NCBI GenBank assembly: GCA_937975765.1
Contig: CALJUR010000049.1
Span: forward strand, 1-64,000
Direction of reading: 5' to 3'
DNA from: an uncultured Myxococcales bacterium
GTDB lineage: Bacteria; Myxococcota_A; UBA9042; DTJE01
DNA: 64,000 nucleotides
Shown: one piece after another, positions 42,101 to 51,101 of the stretch
Layout: every line of letters begins with the position of its first letter
How positions within the stretch are numbered: the first letter of the stretch is position 1
The notes under the pieces: generated by a model
Database searches by the model: none
Seen by the model: only the letters and a program-made list of their open reading frames with translations
What the model was told of the DNA's origin: nothing
Made by a program: the position numbers and the translations under genes

Positions 42101-44692
42101 CCTGGCCGTCGCAGTCCTGGTCGATCCCGTCCCCGGGGATCTCGACCCGGCCGGGGCGGATCCAGAGGTTGGCATCGTCGCAATCCTGCGGGCTGGAGGC
42201 GTAGCCCGCCGGCCGCGTGCAGGCATCCTGCGTCACGGCGGCATTCCCGATCCCGTCCCCGTCGAGATCCTGGTACCACGTGGCCATGCCGGGGCCGAAG
42301 CAGACCCCGCACACGTCCTTGTCGCTGTTCGCGACGTGGCCCGACGTCCCGCCCGAGCACACCCCGCAGTCGTCCAGCGCGGCTTCCCCGCCCGGAACCC
42401 CGGCGCAGTCGCTGGGGCAGTCGTTGGCCGGGTCCGCGTCGCACACGCCGCAGTTGTCCAGGTAGGCAGCGCCGTCACACACCCCGGCGCAGTCGATCTC
42501 CGCATCGCCGAAACACACCCCCGCGCAGTCCTTGTCGCTGTTCGCGACGTGGCCGGACACGCCGCCCGAGCACACCCCGCAGTCGTCCAGGAAGTGGGGG
42601 CCGCCGCAGACCAGCCGGCAGTCCTCGACGGCCGTCCCGAAGCACACCCCCGCGCAGTCCTTGTCGGAATTGCCGACGTGCCCGGTGGTACCGGCCGAGC
42701 AGACGCCGCAGTCGTCGATGAACGCGCCGCCCGCGCACACCCCCTGGCAGTCCGGCATCGCGTGCCCGAAGCAGGCGCCCGCGCAGTCCTGGTCCGAATC
42801 CGCAACGTGGCCGGACGTCCCCCCCGAACACACCCCGCAGGAGTCCGGCGTCGCGCTGCCGCCCCACACGCCCGCGCAGTCCTGCACGCAGTCGTTCGCC
42901 GGGTTCGCGTCGCAGACGCCGCAGGGGTCGATGATCGCCCCGCCGCCCCACACGCCCGCGCAATCCTTCACGCAGTCGTTCGCCGCGTCCGCGTCGCACG
43001 TGCCGCAGTGGTCCACCGTGGCCGTCCCGGCGCACGTGCCGGCGCAGTCGTACACCGCATCGCCGAAGCAGTTCCCGGTGCAGTCCTTGTCGCTGTTCGC
43101 GACGTGGCCCGACGTCCCCCCCGAACAGATCCCGCAATCATCCAGGGCCGCCGTCCCGAAGCAGACGCCCGCGCAGTCCTCGTCGGAGTTGGCGACGTGG
43201 CCCGACGTCCCCTCCGAGCACACCCCGCAGAGGTCGAGGAACGCCTCCCCGTCCACCACGCCCATGCAGTCGGCGCACCCGGCCCCGTCGCCGCCGCACA
43301 CGCCGCACCGGTCGACCACCGCGCCGCCGTCGCAGACCCCGTTGCAATCCACCACGGCGTCGCCGAAGCAGATGCCCAGGCAGTCCTTGTCGCTGTTCGC
43401 AACGTGGCCCGACGTCCCGCCCGAACACGTCCCGCAGTCGTCCACGGCCGCCGTACCGTTGCAGGCCCCGGCGCAGTCCTTCACGGCGGTCCCGAAGCAG
43501 GTCCCGGCGCAGTCCTTGTCGCTGTTCGCGACGTGGCCGGAGGTGCCGCCCGAACACGCCCCGCAGTCGTCCACGGCCGCCGTGCCCTTGCAGACGCCGG
43601 CGCAATCCACCACGGCCGTCCCGCGGCAGACGCCCGTGCAATCCACCACCGCCGTGCCGAAGCAGGCCCCCGCGCAATCCTTGTCGCTGTCCGCGACGTG
43701 GCCCGACGTCCCGCCCGAACAGACCCCGCAGCCGTCCAGGAACGCCGTGCCACCCAGGACGCCGGCGCAGTCCGCGCAACTGCTGCCGTCGCCGCCGCAC
43801 ACCCCGCAGCGGTCCAGCACCGCGCCGCCACCGCACACCCCGTTGCAGTCCATGACCTTGCCGCCGAAGCAGACCCCGGCGCAGTCCTTGTCGCTGTCCG
43901 CGAGGTGGCCGGTCGTGCCGCCCGAACAGACGCCGCAACCGTCCAGGAGGGCCGTCCCGTTCGGGACGCCCGCGCAGTCCATGCAACTGGAGTCGTCGCC
44001 GCCGCAGACGCCGCAGTGTTCGACGAACATCCCCGTCGGCAGGCACTGGCGTCCCACGACGTCCCCGCCCCGCACCACGTCCCCGCATGCGAAACCCTGC
44101 GGGCAGATGCCGGGGTTCGCGGCGCAGTCCACCGAGCAGCCGGTCACCTCGCCGACCGTGATGCACAGGTCGGCCGGCCCGCCGCACTCGTCGTCGTCCG
44201 AGCAGGGGGCGCACAGGTCCGCCAGGGGATCCGGGGAGTCGGCCTCGCTGTCGGCGGCGTCCGGGACCGGTACGTCCGCGGTGTCCGGGACCGGTTCGTC
44301 CCCGACGTCCATCTTCCCCGGATCCGCGTCCTCGGCCTCCGGCACCGGGAGGTCCTCCACCTCGGGCCCGGGTTCTTCGGCACGTCCGGCTCGGCGTCCG
44401 GGATCGCGTCCGCAGGCACCTCGTCGCCGGGGTCCGGCTGGACGTCCGGCTGGACTGCGTCCCCGGGGTCCCGCGCCCCGACGTCCTCCGTCACCGCCTC
44501 GACGACGTCCGCCGGCGCCACGTCCGCGAGGTCGTCGCGCGGCAGGTCCAGGTTCTGCAGGCTGCCGTTGCCGCCGTCGCCTCCGCAGCCCCAGGCCACG
44601 GCGATCGCCAGCAGGCCCAGCACCAGCCACCTGGGTCCGGCGTCCCTGGACCCGTGGACGACCTTCCCCGCACCCTGCGCCCGACGCTGCAC
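39161..44692 (-). CDS. Giant Cys-rich, MopE-repeat surface lipoprotein with two frameshifts
   Basis: This minus-strand gene would encode about 1,840 residues. Order: lipoprotein signal (WLVLGLLAIAVAWGC), acidic stalk, a long array of degenerate Cys-rich units (CGVCSGGTSGHVANSDKDC, CAGVCFG) at about 44.0-42.3 kb, then MopE-type repeats (GDCDDTDEDVHPGATEACDG), a pectin-lyase/DUF1565-like part, and a Gly-rich collagen-like end. MopE repeats are thought to bind calcium or copper. Two single-base disruptions break the frame: one in the acidic stalk (about 44372-44392; one missing G restores it) and one in a run of seven G (40929-40923; six G restores it). Assembly error, pseudogene or phase variation are all possible. 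Start is uncertain; GTG 44692 is in the signal frame. Confidence 0.7.
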
Positions 44693-44942
44693 GCATCCCC
44701 GCTGGTCAATGACATCCCCTCCCTTCCGGTGGAAGGCCCTCGTGTCGTTCTCTGTGGAATCCTCGTCGAGGGTACTCGGTTTCCGCCGACACGCGCAACC
44801 CTTGGACTTGACGGTGGTCGGAGGCAACGAGGTCCCTCCAGGCATCCGGCATTGACTTCCCGTTGGGGGGGAGTAGGCTGGGAAAAACACACACGGCGCA
44901 CCCGCAACCTCAGGGTTCGGGCAATGCACCAGGGAGGATTTC

Positions 44943-45605
44943 ATGAGAGGTCCACGATTCTCGGGTCCGCTCGCCGGGGTGCTCCTGCTGCTGATGATCG
45001 GATGCGGCGAGAAGGCGCCCACCGACGAGTATCCGACCCTGTGCCGCCAGCGGCTGGACCTGGCAAACACCGGCCATCCCGTCCCGACCGAGGACCCCGT
45101 TCCGGGAGTCCGGAATCGCCAGGATCAGGAGCAGAAGGCCCTGGCCGAAACGCACTCCAGGGAACTCCAGGAACTGGATGTCGCCCTGCAGACCGCCATC
45201 GATGCCGCGGCCGGCGGGCCCACGTGGACCATCCGCCGCGAGTTCGACCAGAAGCGCAGCGAGATCCGCGACCGTCATCGCCAGGCTCGGCGCGAACTGG
45301 AAGACCGCCACGAACGGGAGATGGCCGAGGCGCAGAAAGCCAAGGCGCGATTCGACGAGGGCATGTCCCGCGTCTCGATGTGCCGGGAGCGCCTGCAGAC
45401 CGAGCGCCCCTGCCGCCAGAAGACCGCCTGCCAGTCGGCTGCCCAGACCCTGGCGGCCTTCGATGCCTGCCGGGATCCCTTCGGCTCCTCGTACATGGAG
45501 CGCTGCCTCAGCCGGAATGTCCCCGGCGCGCTCCGCGGGGCGAAGACCCCGGGGGACATGATGCCCGAATGCACGCTGACGCTGGAGAACATGGTGGTCA
45601 ACTGA
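44943..45605 (+). CDS. Coiled-coil lipoprotein
   Basis: This 220-residue lipoprotein has a signal 'GPLAGVLLLLMIGC' and then a long charged helix (residues 60-145), a heptad-like coiled coil ('QDQEQKALAETHSRELQELD', 'RREFDQKRSEIRDRHRQARR'). The C-terminal 60 residues contain six Cys, suggesting disulfides. No family recognised. A poly-G7 tract and TTGACT promoter-like box (44851-44871) lie upstream, and GGGAGGA precedes the ATG. The next gene is a membrane protein on the same strand, 58 bases on, probably the same operon. Confidence 0.7.
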   Translation: MRGPRFSGPLAGVLLLLMIGCGEKAPTDEYPTLCRQRLDLANTGHPVPTEDPVPGVRNRQDQEQKALAETHSRELQELDVALQTAIDAAAGGPTWTIRREFDQKRSEIRDRHRQARRELEDRHEREMAEAQKAKARFDEGMSRVSMCRERLQTERPCRQKTACQSAAQTLAAFDACRDPFGSSYMERCLSRNVPGALRGAKTPGDMMPECTLTLENMVVN

Positions 45606-45663
45606 GGCGTTCCCGTGACGTTCCCGCCTCTGCCGACGCGGGAACGAATCCAGGAGGTTCTCC

Positions 45664-46374
45664 ATGATCCAGAAGAGTTGCAGAATCACCGAAGGCTTGG
45701 ATGACGGTTCCCTTTTCCACCGCGGCTTCTTCCTGTGCCTGGTCGCATGCGGCGTCCTGTTCGTCCTGGCCGAGTCGTTCCTGCTGGTCGCCGGGCTGTT
45801 CGGCGAAAAGGGGTACTTCCCGACGCTGAAGGCCTTGTTCGACGACTCCGCGTTCTTCGCGTTGCGCAGCATCATCGCCTCGCTGCTCACCCTCGCAGTG
45901 TCGGCGGCAGGCCTGGCGGCCATGCTGTGGATCACCTGGAAGAGGGCTTCGGACATCCGGAAGTCCGAGTACCAGGGGATCACCGTCATCGTCACGCGGG
46001 TCATCAAGCTGGTCGGGGAACTGGCCGCGATCGTGCCGGTGGTGGTTTCGACGAACATCTTCCTGGGCCTGATCTTCCTGACCGGACCGTACGGGCATCC
46101 CTTCGGACGCCTGCCGAAACTGGTCTACCAGCCCCTGGTGCAGCCCTTCCTGTCGGTCCTGAAGATCACGCACGACATCGGGCTCGGCGGACGGGTCGGG
46201 AGTTTCGGGGAGTACCTGCTCTCCTGCCTGCTGGGCGGAGTGCTGACCCTCCTGGCCGGCCTGCTGGTGGCCTTCGTGATCGTGGTGGGCTGCTACTGGC
46301 TGGCGGAACTGGTCGGAATCGTCCACGGCTTCCTGATCCACCGTCCGCTGTTCGCCAGGGAATCGAAGGACTGA
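45664..46374 (+). CDS. Four-helix integral membrane protein, unknown
   Basis: This 236-residue protein has four hydrophobic segments: about residues 20-45 ('GFFLCLVACGVLFVLAESFL'), 65-90 ('SIIASLLTLAVSAAGLAAML'), 115-140 ('LVGELAAIVPVVVSTNIFLG') and 190-225. No known family is recognised. An AGGAGG lies 7 bases before the ATG. It follows the coiled-coil lipoprotein with a short gap and may form a complex with it; that is inference from order. Confidence 0.7.
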   Translation: MIQKSCRITEGLDDGSLFHRGFFLCLVACGVLFVLAESFLLVAGLFGEKGYFPTLKALFDDSAFFALRSIIASLLTLAVSAAGLAAMLWITWKRASDIRKSEYQGITVIVTRVIKLVGELAAIVPVVVSTNIFLGLIFLTGPYGHPFGRLPKLVYQPLVQPFLSVLKITHDIGLGGRVGSFGEYLLSCLLGGVLTLLAGLLVAFVIVVGCYWLAELVGIVHGFLIHRPLFARESKD

Positions 46375-46418
46375 ACCGGCCTTCGGAGCACTTCCGGAAT
46401 GCCCTGGACGCCCCGGGA

Positions 46419-48269
46419 TCACCGGGTCGCGGCCCGCGCCCGCTCGACGACCAGCCAGGACGACAGCACGATGCCGGCCCCGGACGACGGGTACGCGGCG
46501 CCATCGTACAGGCTCCGGTACTCGACGACGGCGTCCGTGCCGGCCGGCGCCTGGGCGGTGACGTCGATCACCTGCATGGCGACCTCGCGCCCGGGGCACC
46601 AGCCGTTGCGGCCGTACCACCAGGTGCCGTACTGGTTGGGCACGGTGCCCTGGACCGTCTGCAGCATGCACCCTTCCGCGCTGCCGGCGCCCGGGAACGA
46701 CACGACGTGCTCGACCCCGTTGACCGTGAAGTGGTGCGTGGTCGTGCAGAACTCGGCGCAGTTGCCCGGGTCGGCGCCGCCGTGGCCGGTCGCGACGACC
46801 GCCAGCGTGACGCGCGCGGCGTCGGCCGGGATCGGCACGGTCACGGGCAGGCGCCCGTCGTTGTATCCCGGCCCGAAGTCCCCGCCCGGGAACAGGAACC
46901 GGGCCTCGGACGGCCGCGTGGCGCGACCGGAATCCGACAGGCGCAGCGACAGTTCCACGGCGTAGGGCTGCTGGGTGTAGAAGGCCAGGCGCCGCGCGCC
47001 GCCGTCACGCAGCACCGGCAGCAGCGGCGAGACGTCGTGGACCCAGCGTCCGCGCCGGTGGTACGTCGTGATCCAGCGGCCCAGTTCGACGTCGCACGTT
47101 TCGGGGGCGTCCCGGTCGCACAGGTACAGGTGCACGATGTAGTCCCAGGCGGGGCAGGTGCCGTACTCGCCGTCGCCGTCGCAGCCCAGCGCCAGGTCCA
47201 GTTCCAGCGTGTCGAACCCGGCCATCGTCGCCGCGTCGGGCAACGTCACGTCCGCGTATCCCCGCGTGCCGGCCCATCCGGGGTCCGACAGGACCTCCCC
47301 CGTGAAGACGGGAACCACCGTCGCCGGGCGCGACTGCAGATCGGCCTCCCGCACGGCCTCGAAGTCGTAGTAGACCGCCTCGTTGGCGGCCATGCGCAGG
47401 TTCGGCGCGAACCACTGCTTCCCGGCGTCGTACAGGGCGTAGTCCGCGAAGGACCCCAGGAAGCGGATCCGCTGGAACCGGTCGATCGCGACCCCCCACC
47501 CGGGCGACTTCAGCAGCGTCCCCAGCCAGCCCGGCAGGTCGGCGCCGGCGCCGGTCACGACGTGCAGGCGCGACCGCAACTCCTGCGCATCCGCCGCGGG
47601 CGCGCCCGCCAGGTAGGCGTCGATCCTCTGCTGCAGCACCGCCATCGTCTCGTCCCGCTCGGCGGCGTCCGCCTTCATCGACACGAAGAAGACGTGCGCC
47701 GTGCGGGGCAGGTGGAACAGGAAGGTGTTGACGTTGTACCGGAAGAACGTGTCCGGCCAGCCCTGGTTCTGGCGGGGCTGGTCCGGCACGAACAGCAGGC
47801 TTTCGCAGCCGCTCCAGTTCGCCTTCAATCCCCAGGAGCCGCTCGTCGTCGGGATTTCCAGATCCCCGGCGACGGCCATCAGGGCCGCGGTGTCGGCCGC
47901 GTCGATCCAGGGCCGCCGGGGGGTGCCGTCCGGGCATGTCGGGGGCAGGGCCGCGTCGGGCGCGTCTTCGGGCACGGCGTCGTTCGCCTCGTCCCGCGCG
48001 GCGTCTTCCGGCGGCGCTTCCTCGGTCGGCAGGTCCCGCGGCTCCCCGTCCGCAAGGTCCCCGGACGTCCCGGCCTCCTCGTCGCGCCAGGCGTCCTCCG
48101 CGACCTCCTCCGGCAGGTCCGGCGCGACCTCCGGGACCTCCGCGACCGGCGCGTCCGCCGGGCCCGGGTCCGCCGTCCCGCCGTTCCCCCCGCAGGATGC
48201 CGGGCCCGCGACAAGGCCCGCGAAGGCCGCGACGAGGATCCGCCGCGACCACCGGTGCCGACTCCGCAT
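46419..48269 (-). CDS. Lipoprotein with PNGase F-like domains
   Basis: This 616-residue lipoprotein has a lipobox (AGPASC), an acidic stalk of about 80 residues rich in Glu/Asp/Pro/Ala, and a large beta-rich body. Two parts recall peptide-N-glycosidase F, which removes N-glycans: 'TCPAWDYIVHLYLCDRDAPE' in the N-terminal sandwich and 'NQYGTWWYGRNGWCPGREVA' in the C-terminal one. The first 250 residues of the mature body are extra. It could act on glycoproteins of prey or host at the cell surface. A GGAGGTGAC ribosome site precedes ATG 48269. The catalytic residues were not verified. Confidence 0.7.
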   Translation of the reverse strand: MRSRHRWSRRILVAAFAGLVAGPASCGGNGGTADPGPADAPVAEVPEVAPDLPEEVAEDAWRDEEAGTSGDLADGEPRDLPTEEAPPEDAARDEANDAVPEDAPDAALPPTCPDGTPRRPWIDAADTAALMAVAGDLEIPTTSGSWGLKANWSGCESLLFVPDQPRQNQGWPDTFFRYNVNTFLFHLPRTAHVFFVSMKADAAERDETMAVLQQRIDAYLAGAPAADAQELRSRLHVVTGAGADLPGWLGTLLKSPGWGVAIDRFQRIRFLGSFADYALYDAGKQWFAPNLRMAANEAVYYDFEAVREADLQSRPATVVPVFTGEVLSDPGWAGTRGYADVTLPDAATMAGFDTLELDLALGCDGDGEYGTCPAWDYIVHLYLCDRDAPETCDVELGRWITTYHRRGRWVHDVSPLLPVLRDGGARRLAFYTQQPYAVELSLRLSDSGRATRPSEARFLFPGGDFGPGYNDGRLPVTVPIPADAARVTLAVVATGHGGADPGNCAEFCTTTHHFTVNGVEHVVSFPGAGSAEGCMLQTVQGTVPNQYGTWWYGRNGWCPGREVAMQVIDVTAQAPAGTDAVVEYRSLYDGAAYPSSGAGIVLSSWLVVERARAATR

Positions 48270-48389
48270 GGTCACCTCCACGGGCCTGCCCCTGGTGCGT
48301 GTCGGCGGCATCGTACCACGCCACCCCCGCGAATCGCGCCCCGCCCATGCCGCCGTGCTACCCTCGCCGCATCGCGACGGAGGTCCCCC

Positions 48390-49274
48390 ATGGAAGCCCT
48401 GACCGGCCGGGTCGATGCATCGAGGTGCAACGGTTGCAACGCCTGCGTCAAGGCCTGCCCGCGGAACGTGCTGGAACTGGCGGACGGCCGGGCGCGCCCG
48501 ATCGCCGGCCACGAGGGCCGCTGCTTCCGGTGCGGGCACTGCATGATGGCGTGCGACCGGGACGCCATCCGGGTGGAAGGGCTGGACCCGGCCGACTTCC
48601 AGGAGGCCCTGCCCTGGGGCTTCGACGCGGACGCCCTGGACCGCTTCCTGCAGTCCCGCCGATCCGTGCGACGCTTCCTGGACACGCCGGTCGACCGCGC
48701 GCTGCTGGACCGGCTGCTGGAACTGGCCGCCACGGCGCCCATGGGATGGCCGCCCCACACCACCTCCGCCGTGGTGCTGGCCGACAAGGCCGAGATCCGG
48801 CGCCTGCTGACCGTGATGCGGACGGGCTACGCGAAGATGGACCAGATGACCCGCAACTTCGTCGGCCGCGCCGCGATGAGGGTGTTCGCGGGCAAGGCGA
48901 ACTGGCACATGCTGCGGGACTACATCCTGGACCTGACCCGCGAGGCGAACGAGGTCTTCGCGCAAACGGGCCAGGACAAGTTCCTGTACGAGGCCCCGGC
49001 CGTGATCCTGTTCCTGGGGGACCGCGACGGGCTGTGCTACGACCAGAACGCGTTGCTGGTGACCCAGGCGGCGATGCTGGCCGCCCACGCGCTGGGACTG
49101 GGCAGCACGATGATCGGCCTGATCCCCCCCATCGTCGACCGGTCGGACGTCCTGCGGAAGCGGTGGGGTATCGCCCCCGGCCAGGCCGTGGTGTCTGCGA
49201 TCGTCGTGGGGCACCCCGCCCTCCGGTTCGCACGGGTGCAGCGCCGACGGCTGGCCGGCGTGCGGTACGTGTGA
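48390..49274 (+). CDS. Ferredoxin-nitroreductase fusion protein
   Basis: This 294-residue protein has an N-terminal 2[4Fe-4S] ferredoxin domain with Cys13, 16, 19, 23 and 45, 48, 51, 55 in the two CxxCxxCxxxC patterns, followed by an FMN-binding nitroreductase domain ('QSRRSVRRFLDTPVDRALLD', 'ATAPMGWPPHTTSAVV', 'AAHALGLGSTMIGLIPP'). Such fusions are typical of anaerobic or facultative bacteria and reduce unknown electron acceptors or act in cofactor chemistry. A GACGGAGG ribosome site precedes the ATG. The gene is divergent from the PNGase F-like lipoprotein gene and followed by the hybrid kinase gene. Confidence 0.87.
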   Translation: MEALTGRVDASRCNGCNACVKACPRNVLELADGRARPIAGHEGRCFRCGHCMMACDRDAIRVEGLDPADFQEALPWGFDADALDRFLQSRRSVRRFLDTPVDRALLDRLLELAATAPMGWPPHTTSAVVLADKAEIRRLLTVMRTGYAKMDQMTRNFVGRAAMRVFAGKANWHMLRDYILDLTREANEVFAQTGQDKFLYEAPAVILFLGDRDGLCYDQNALLVTQAAMLAAHALGLGSTMIGLIPPIVDRSDVLRKRWGIAPGQAVVSAIVVGHPALRFARVQRRRLAGVRYV

Positions 49275-49371
49275 CCCGCCAGGGGAAGGCAACCGCATCT
49301 CCCGCAGACCCGGCGCGCCCGCCGGCCTACGTCGCTTCCCTTTCCTCCCGAATCGCGGCTACCCTGGCCCC

Positions 49372-50952
49372 ATGGACAACGACGGGAAGGAAGATCCCGC
49401 GGCCCCCCGGACGGACCGCAGACAGGGATGCGCCGAGAACGCTGCCGCAGCCGAGGCCCGGTACCGCACGCTGTTCCAGGCGGCCAACGACGCCATCTTC
49501 CTGATGCAGGGGGACCGCTTCGTCGAGTGCAACCCGATGACCCTGAAGATCTACGGCTGCACCCAGGAGCAGATCCTCGGCCATCCCCCCTACCGGTTCT
49601 CGCCGCCCCGCCAGCCGGACGGCCGGGACTCGAAGCAGGCGGCCCTGGAGTACATCCAGGCGGCCATCGACCAGGGGCCCCAGTTCTTCGACTGGGTGCA
49701 CATCCGATACGACGGCACGCCCTTCCATGCCGAGGTGTCCCTGAACCGGGTCGACCTGCACGGGCAGGTCTACCTGCAGGCGATCGTCCGGGACGTCACC
49801 GACGCTCGCCGGCACGAGGAGGACCGCCAGCGGCTGGCCCGCATCGAGTCGCTGGGGCTCGTGGCCGGCGGGATCGCGCACGACTTCAACAACATCCTGG
49901 CCGCCGCGCTGGGATACGTGGAACTGGGCCTGCAGCGGGCGTCGCACCCGGCCGAGGTGACGGCGGCGCTGGACCGGGCCGTGTCCGCGATCGAGCGGGC
50001 CCGGAAACTGACCCAGCAACTGCTGGCGTTCGCGAAGGGCGGCGAGCCGGTGCTGCGGATGGTCTCGCTGCCCCGGTTGATCCCGGAGTCCGCGGACTTC
50101 GCCCTGCGGGGCTCGAACGTGGTCTGCCGGTGCGACTTCCAGGAAGGGCTGTGGCCGGTCGAGGTGGACGAGGGGCAGATCGGCCAGGTGCTGCACAACC
50201 TGGTCCTGAACGCGCAGCAGGCGATGCCGCAAGGCGGCGAGGTCGTGATCCGGGCACGGAACGTGGAACCGTCGAGGGATCCCGGGGCCGTCTCGCCGAC
50301 CCTCTCCTTCGTGCGGATCGACGTGAACGACCGCGGGGGGGGGATCGCCCCGGAGCACCAGGCGCACATCTTCGAGCCCTACTACACGACCAGGCCGAAC
50401 GGCCTGGGCCTGGGCCTGCCGACGGCCTTCCGGATCGTGCAGAAGCACGGGGGCCGCCTGTCGCTGTCGGTGGAACCCGGGGTCGGCTGCACGTTCACGC
50501 TGCTGCTGCCGGCATCCCCGGGCGGAGTCCCCTCGTCGCACGCCCTGCCCCGGGTCCCGACACGGGGCCACGGACGTCTGCTGGTCATGGACGACGAGTC
50601 GGTCCTGAGGGACCTGCTTCGGGAGGTGCTGTCCGACGCGGGGTACGAGGTCGTCTGCGCGGCGGACGGGGCCCGGGCCGTCGCGGAACTGGAGCAGTCG
50701 AAGCTGGAAGGAAAGCCGTTCGACCTCGCCATCCTGGACCTGACCGTCCCCGGCGGAATGGGCGGGCGCCAGGCGCTGCCCCTGCTGCGCGGCCTGGAGC
50801 CTCGCCTGCGAGTGATCGTGTCCAGCGGGTATTCCGTGGACCCCATCCTGTCCCGGTTCCAGGAGGAAGGGTTCGACGGCGCCTGTGCGAAGCCCTACCG
50901 GCTGGACACCCTGCTGTCCGAGATCCAGCGCGTGCTGGCCCGGCCCCGGTAG
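49372..50952 (+). CDS. PAS-histidine kinase-receiver hybrid sensor protein
   Basis: This 526-residue cytoplasmic sensor has a PAS domain (about 25-145, 'YRTLFQAANDAIFLMQGDRF'), a HisKA domain with 'GGIAHDFNNILAAALGY' (phospho-acceptor His170), an HATPase domain with N-box 'VLHNLVLNAQQAMP', G1 'VNDRGGGIAP' and G2 'GLGLGLPTAF', and a C-terminal receiver with 'DLAILDLTVPGGMGG' (phospho-acceptor Asp456). No membrane segment, so the signal is intracellular. No DNA-binding partner is adjacent. No RBS is obvious before ATG 49372. Confidence 0.9.
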   Translation: MDNDGKEDPAAPRTDRRQGCAENAAAAEARYRTLFQAANDAIFLMQGDRFVECNPMTLKIYGCTQEQILGHPPYRFSPPRQPDGRDSKQAALEYIQAAIDQGPQFFDWVHIRYDGTPFHAEVSLNRVDLHGQVYLQAIVRDVTDARRHEEDRQRLARIESLGLVAGGIAHDFNNILAAALGYVELGLQRASHPAEVTAALDRAVSAIERARKLTQQLLAFAKGGEPVLRMVSLPRLIPESADFALRGSNVVCRCDFQEGLWPVEVDEGQIGQVLHNLVLNAQQAMPQGGEVVIRARNVEPSRDPGAVSPTLSFVRIDVNDRGGGIAPEHQAHIFEPYYTTRPNGLGLGLPTAFRIVQKHGGRLSLSVEPGVGCTFTLLLPASPGGVPSSHALPRVPTRGHGRLLVMDDESVLRDLLREVLSDAGYEVVCAADGARAVAELEQSKLEGKPFDLAILDLTVPGGMGGRQALPLLRGLEPRLRVIVSSGYSVDPILSRFQEEGFDGACAKPYRLDTLLSEIQRVLARPR

Positions 50953-50964
50953 GCGCCCCGCCCC

Positions 50965-51082
50965 AAATCAGGGACAGTCACCATTATTGACGTCTGAACA
51001 TTTTGTATTTATTGGCAATTTGTATTCGCAGCAGCAAGTTCGGGCACTTGGGCAACAAATAATGGTGACTGTCCCTGAATTT
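50965..51082. repeat. MITE-like element with 20-bp perfect inverted repeats
   Basis: CAGGGACAGTCACCATTATT at 50969-50988 is the exact reverse complement of 51058-51077, and the flanking AAAT/ATTT extends the match. The 70 bases between are AT-rich, unlike the surrounding DNA, and have no gene. Short GGGACAGTCACC-ended elements occur in many bacterial genomes and are probably mobilised by a transposase in trans. It lies between convergent genes, where its hairpin could also end transcription. Confidence 0.72.
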
Positions 51083-51101
51083 CCCCCCGACGCTGCTGGT
51101 G

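Noticed and set aside
42300..44050. Regularly spaced DNA repeats that might be a CRISPR array
   Set aside because: The repeats are imperfect, in frame and encode Cys-rich protein units; there are no constant repeats with unique spacers and no cas genes.
40668..44855. Very long open frame on the + strand antisense to the giant lipoprotein
   Set aside because: High GC and the repeats remove stops on the opposite strand; the product is low-complexity with no domain, start site or RBS.
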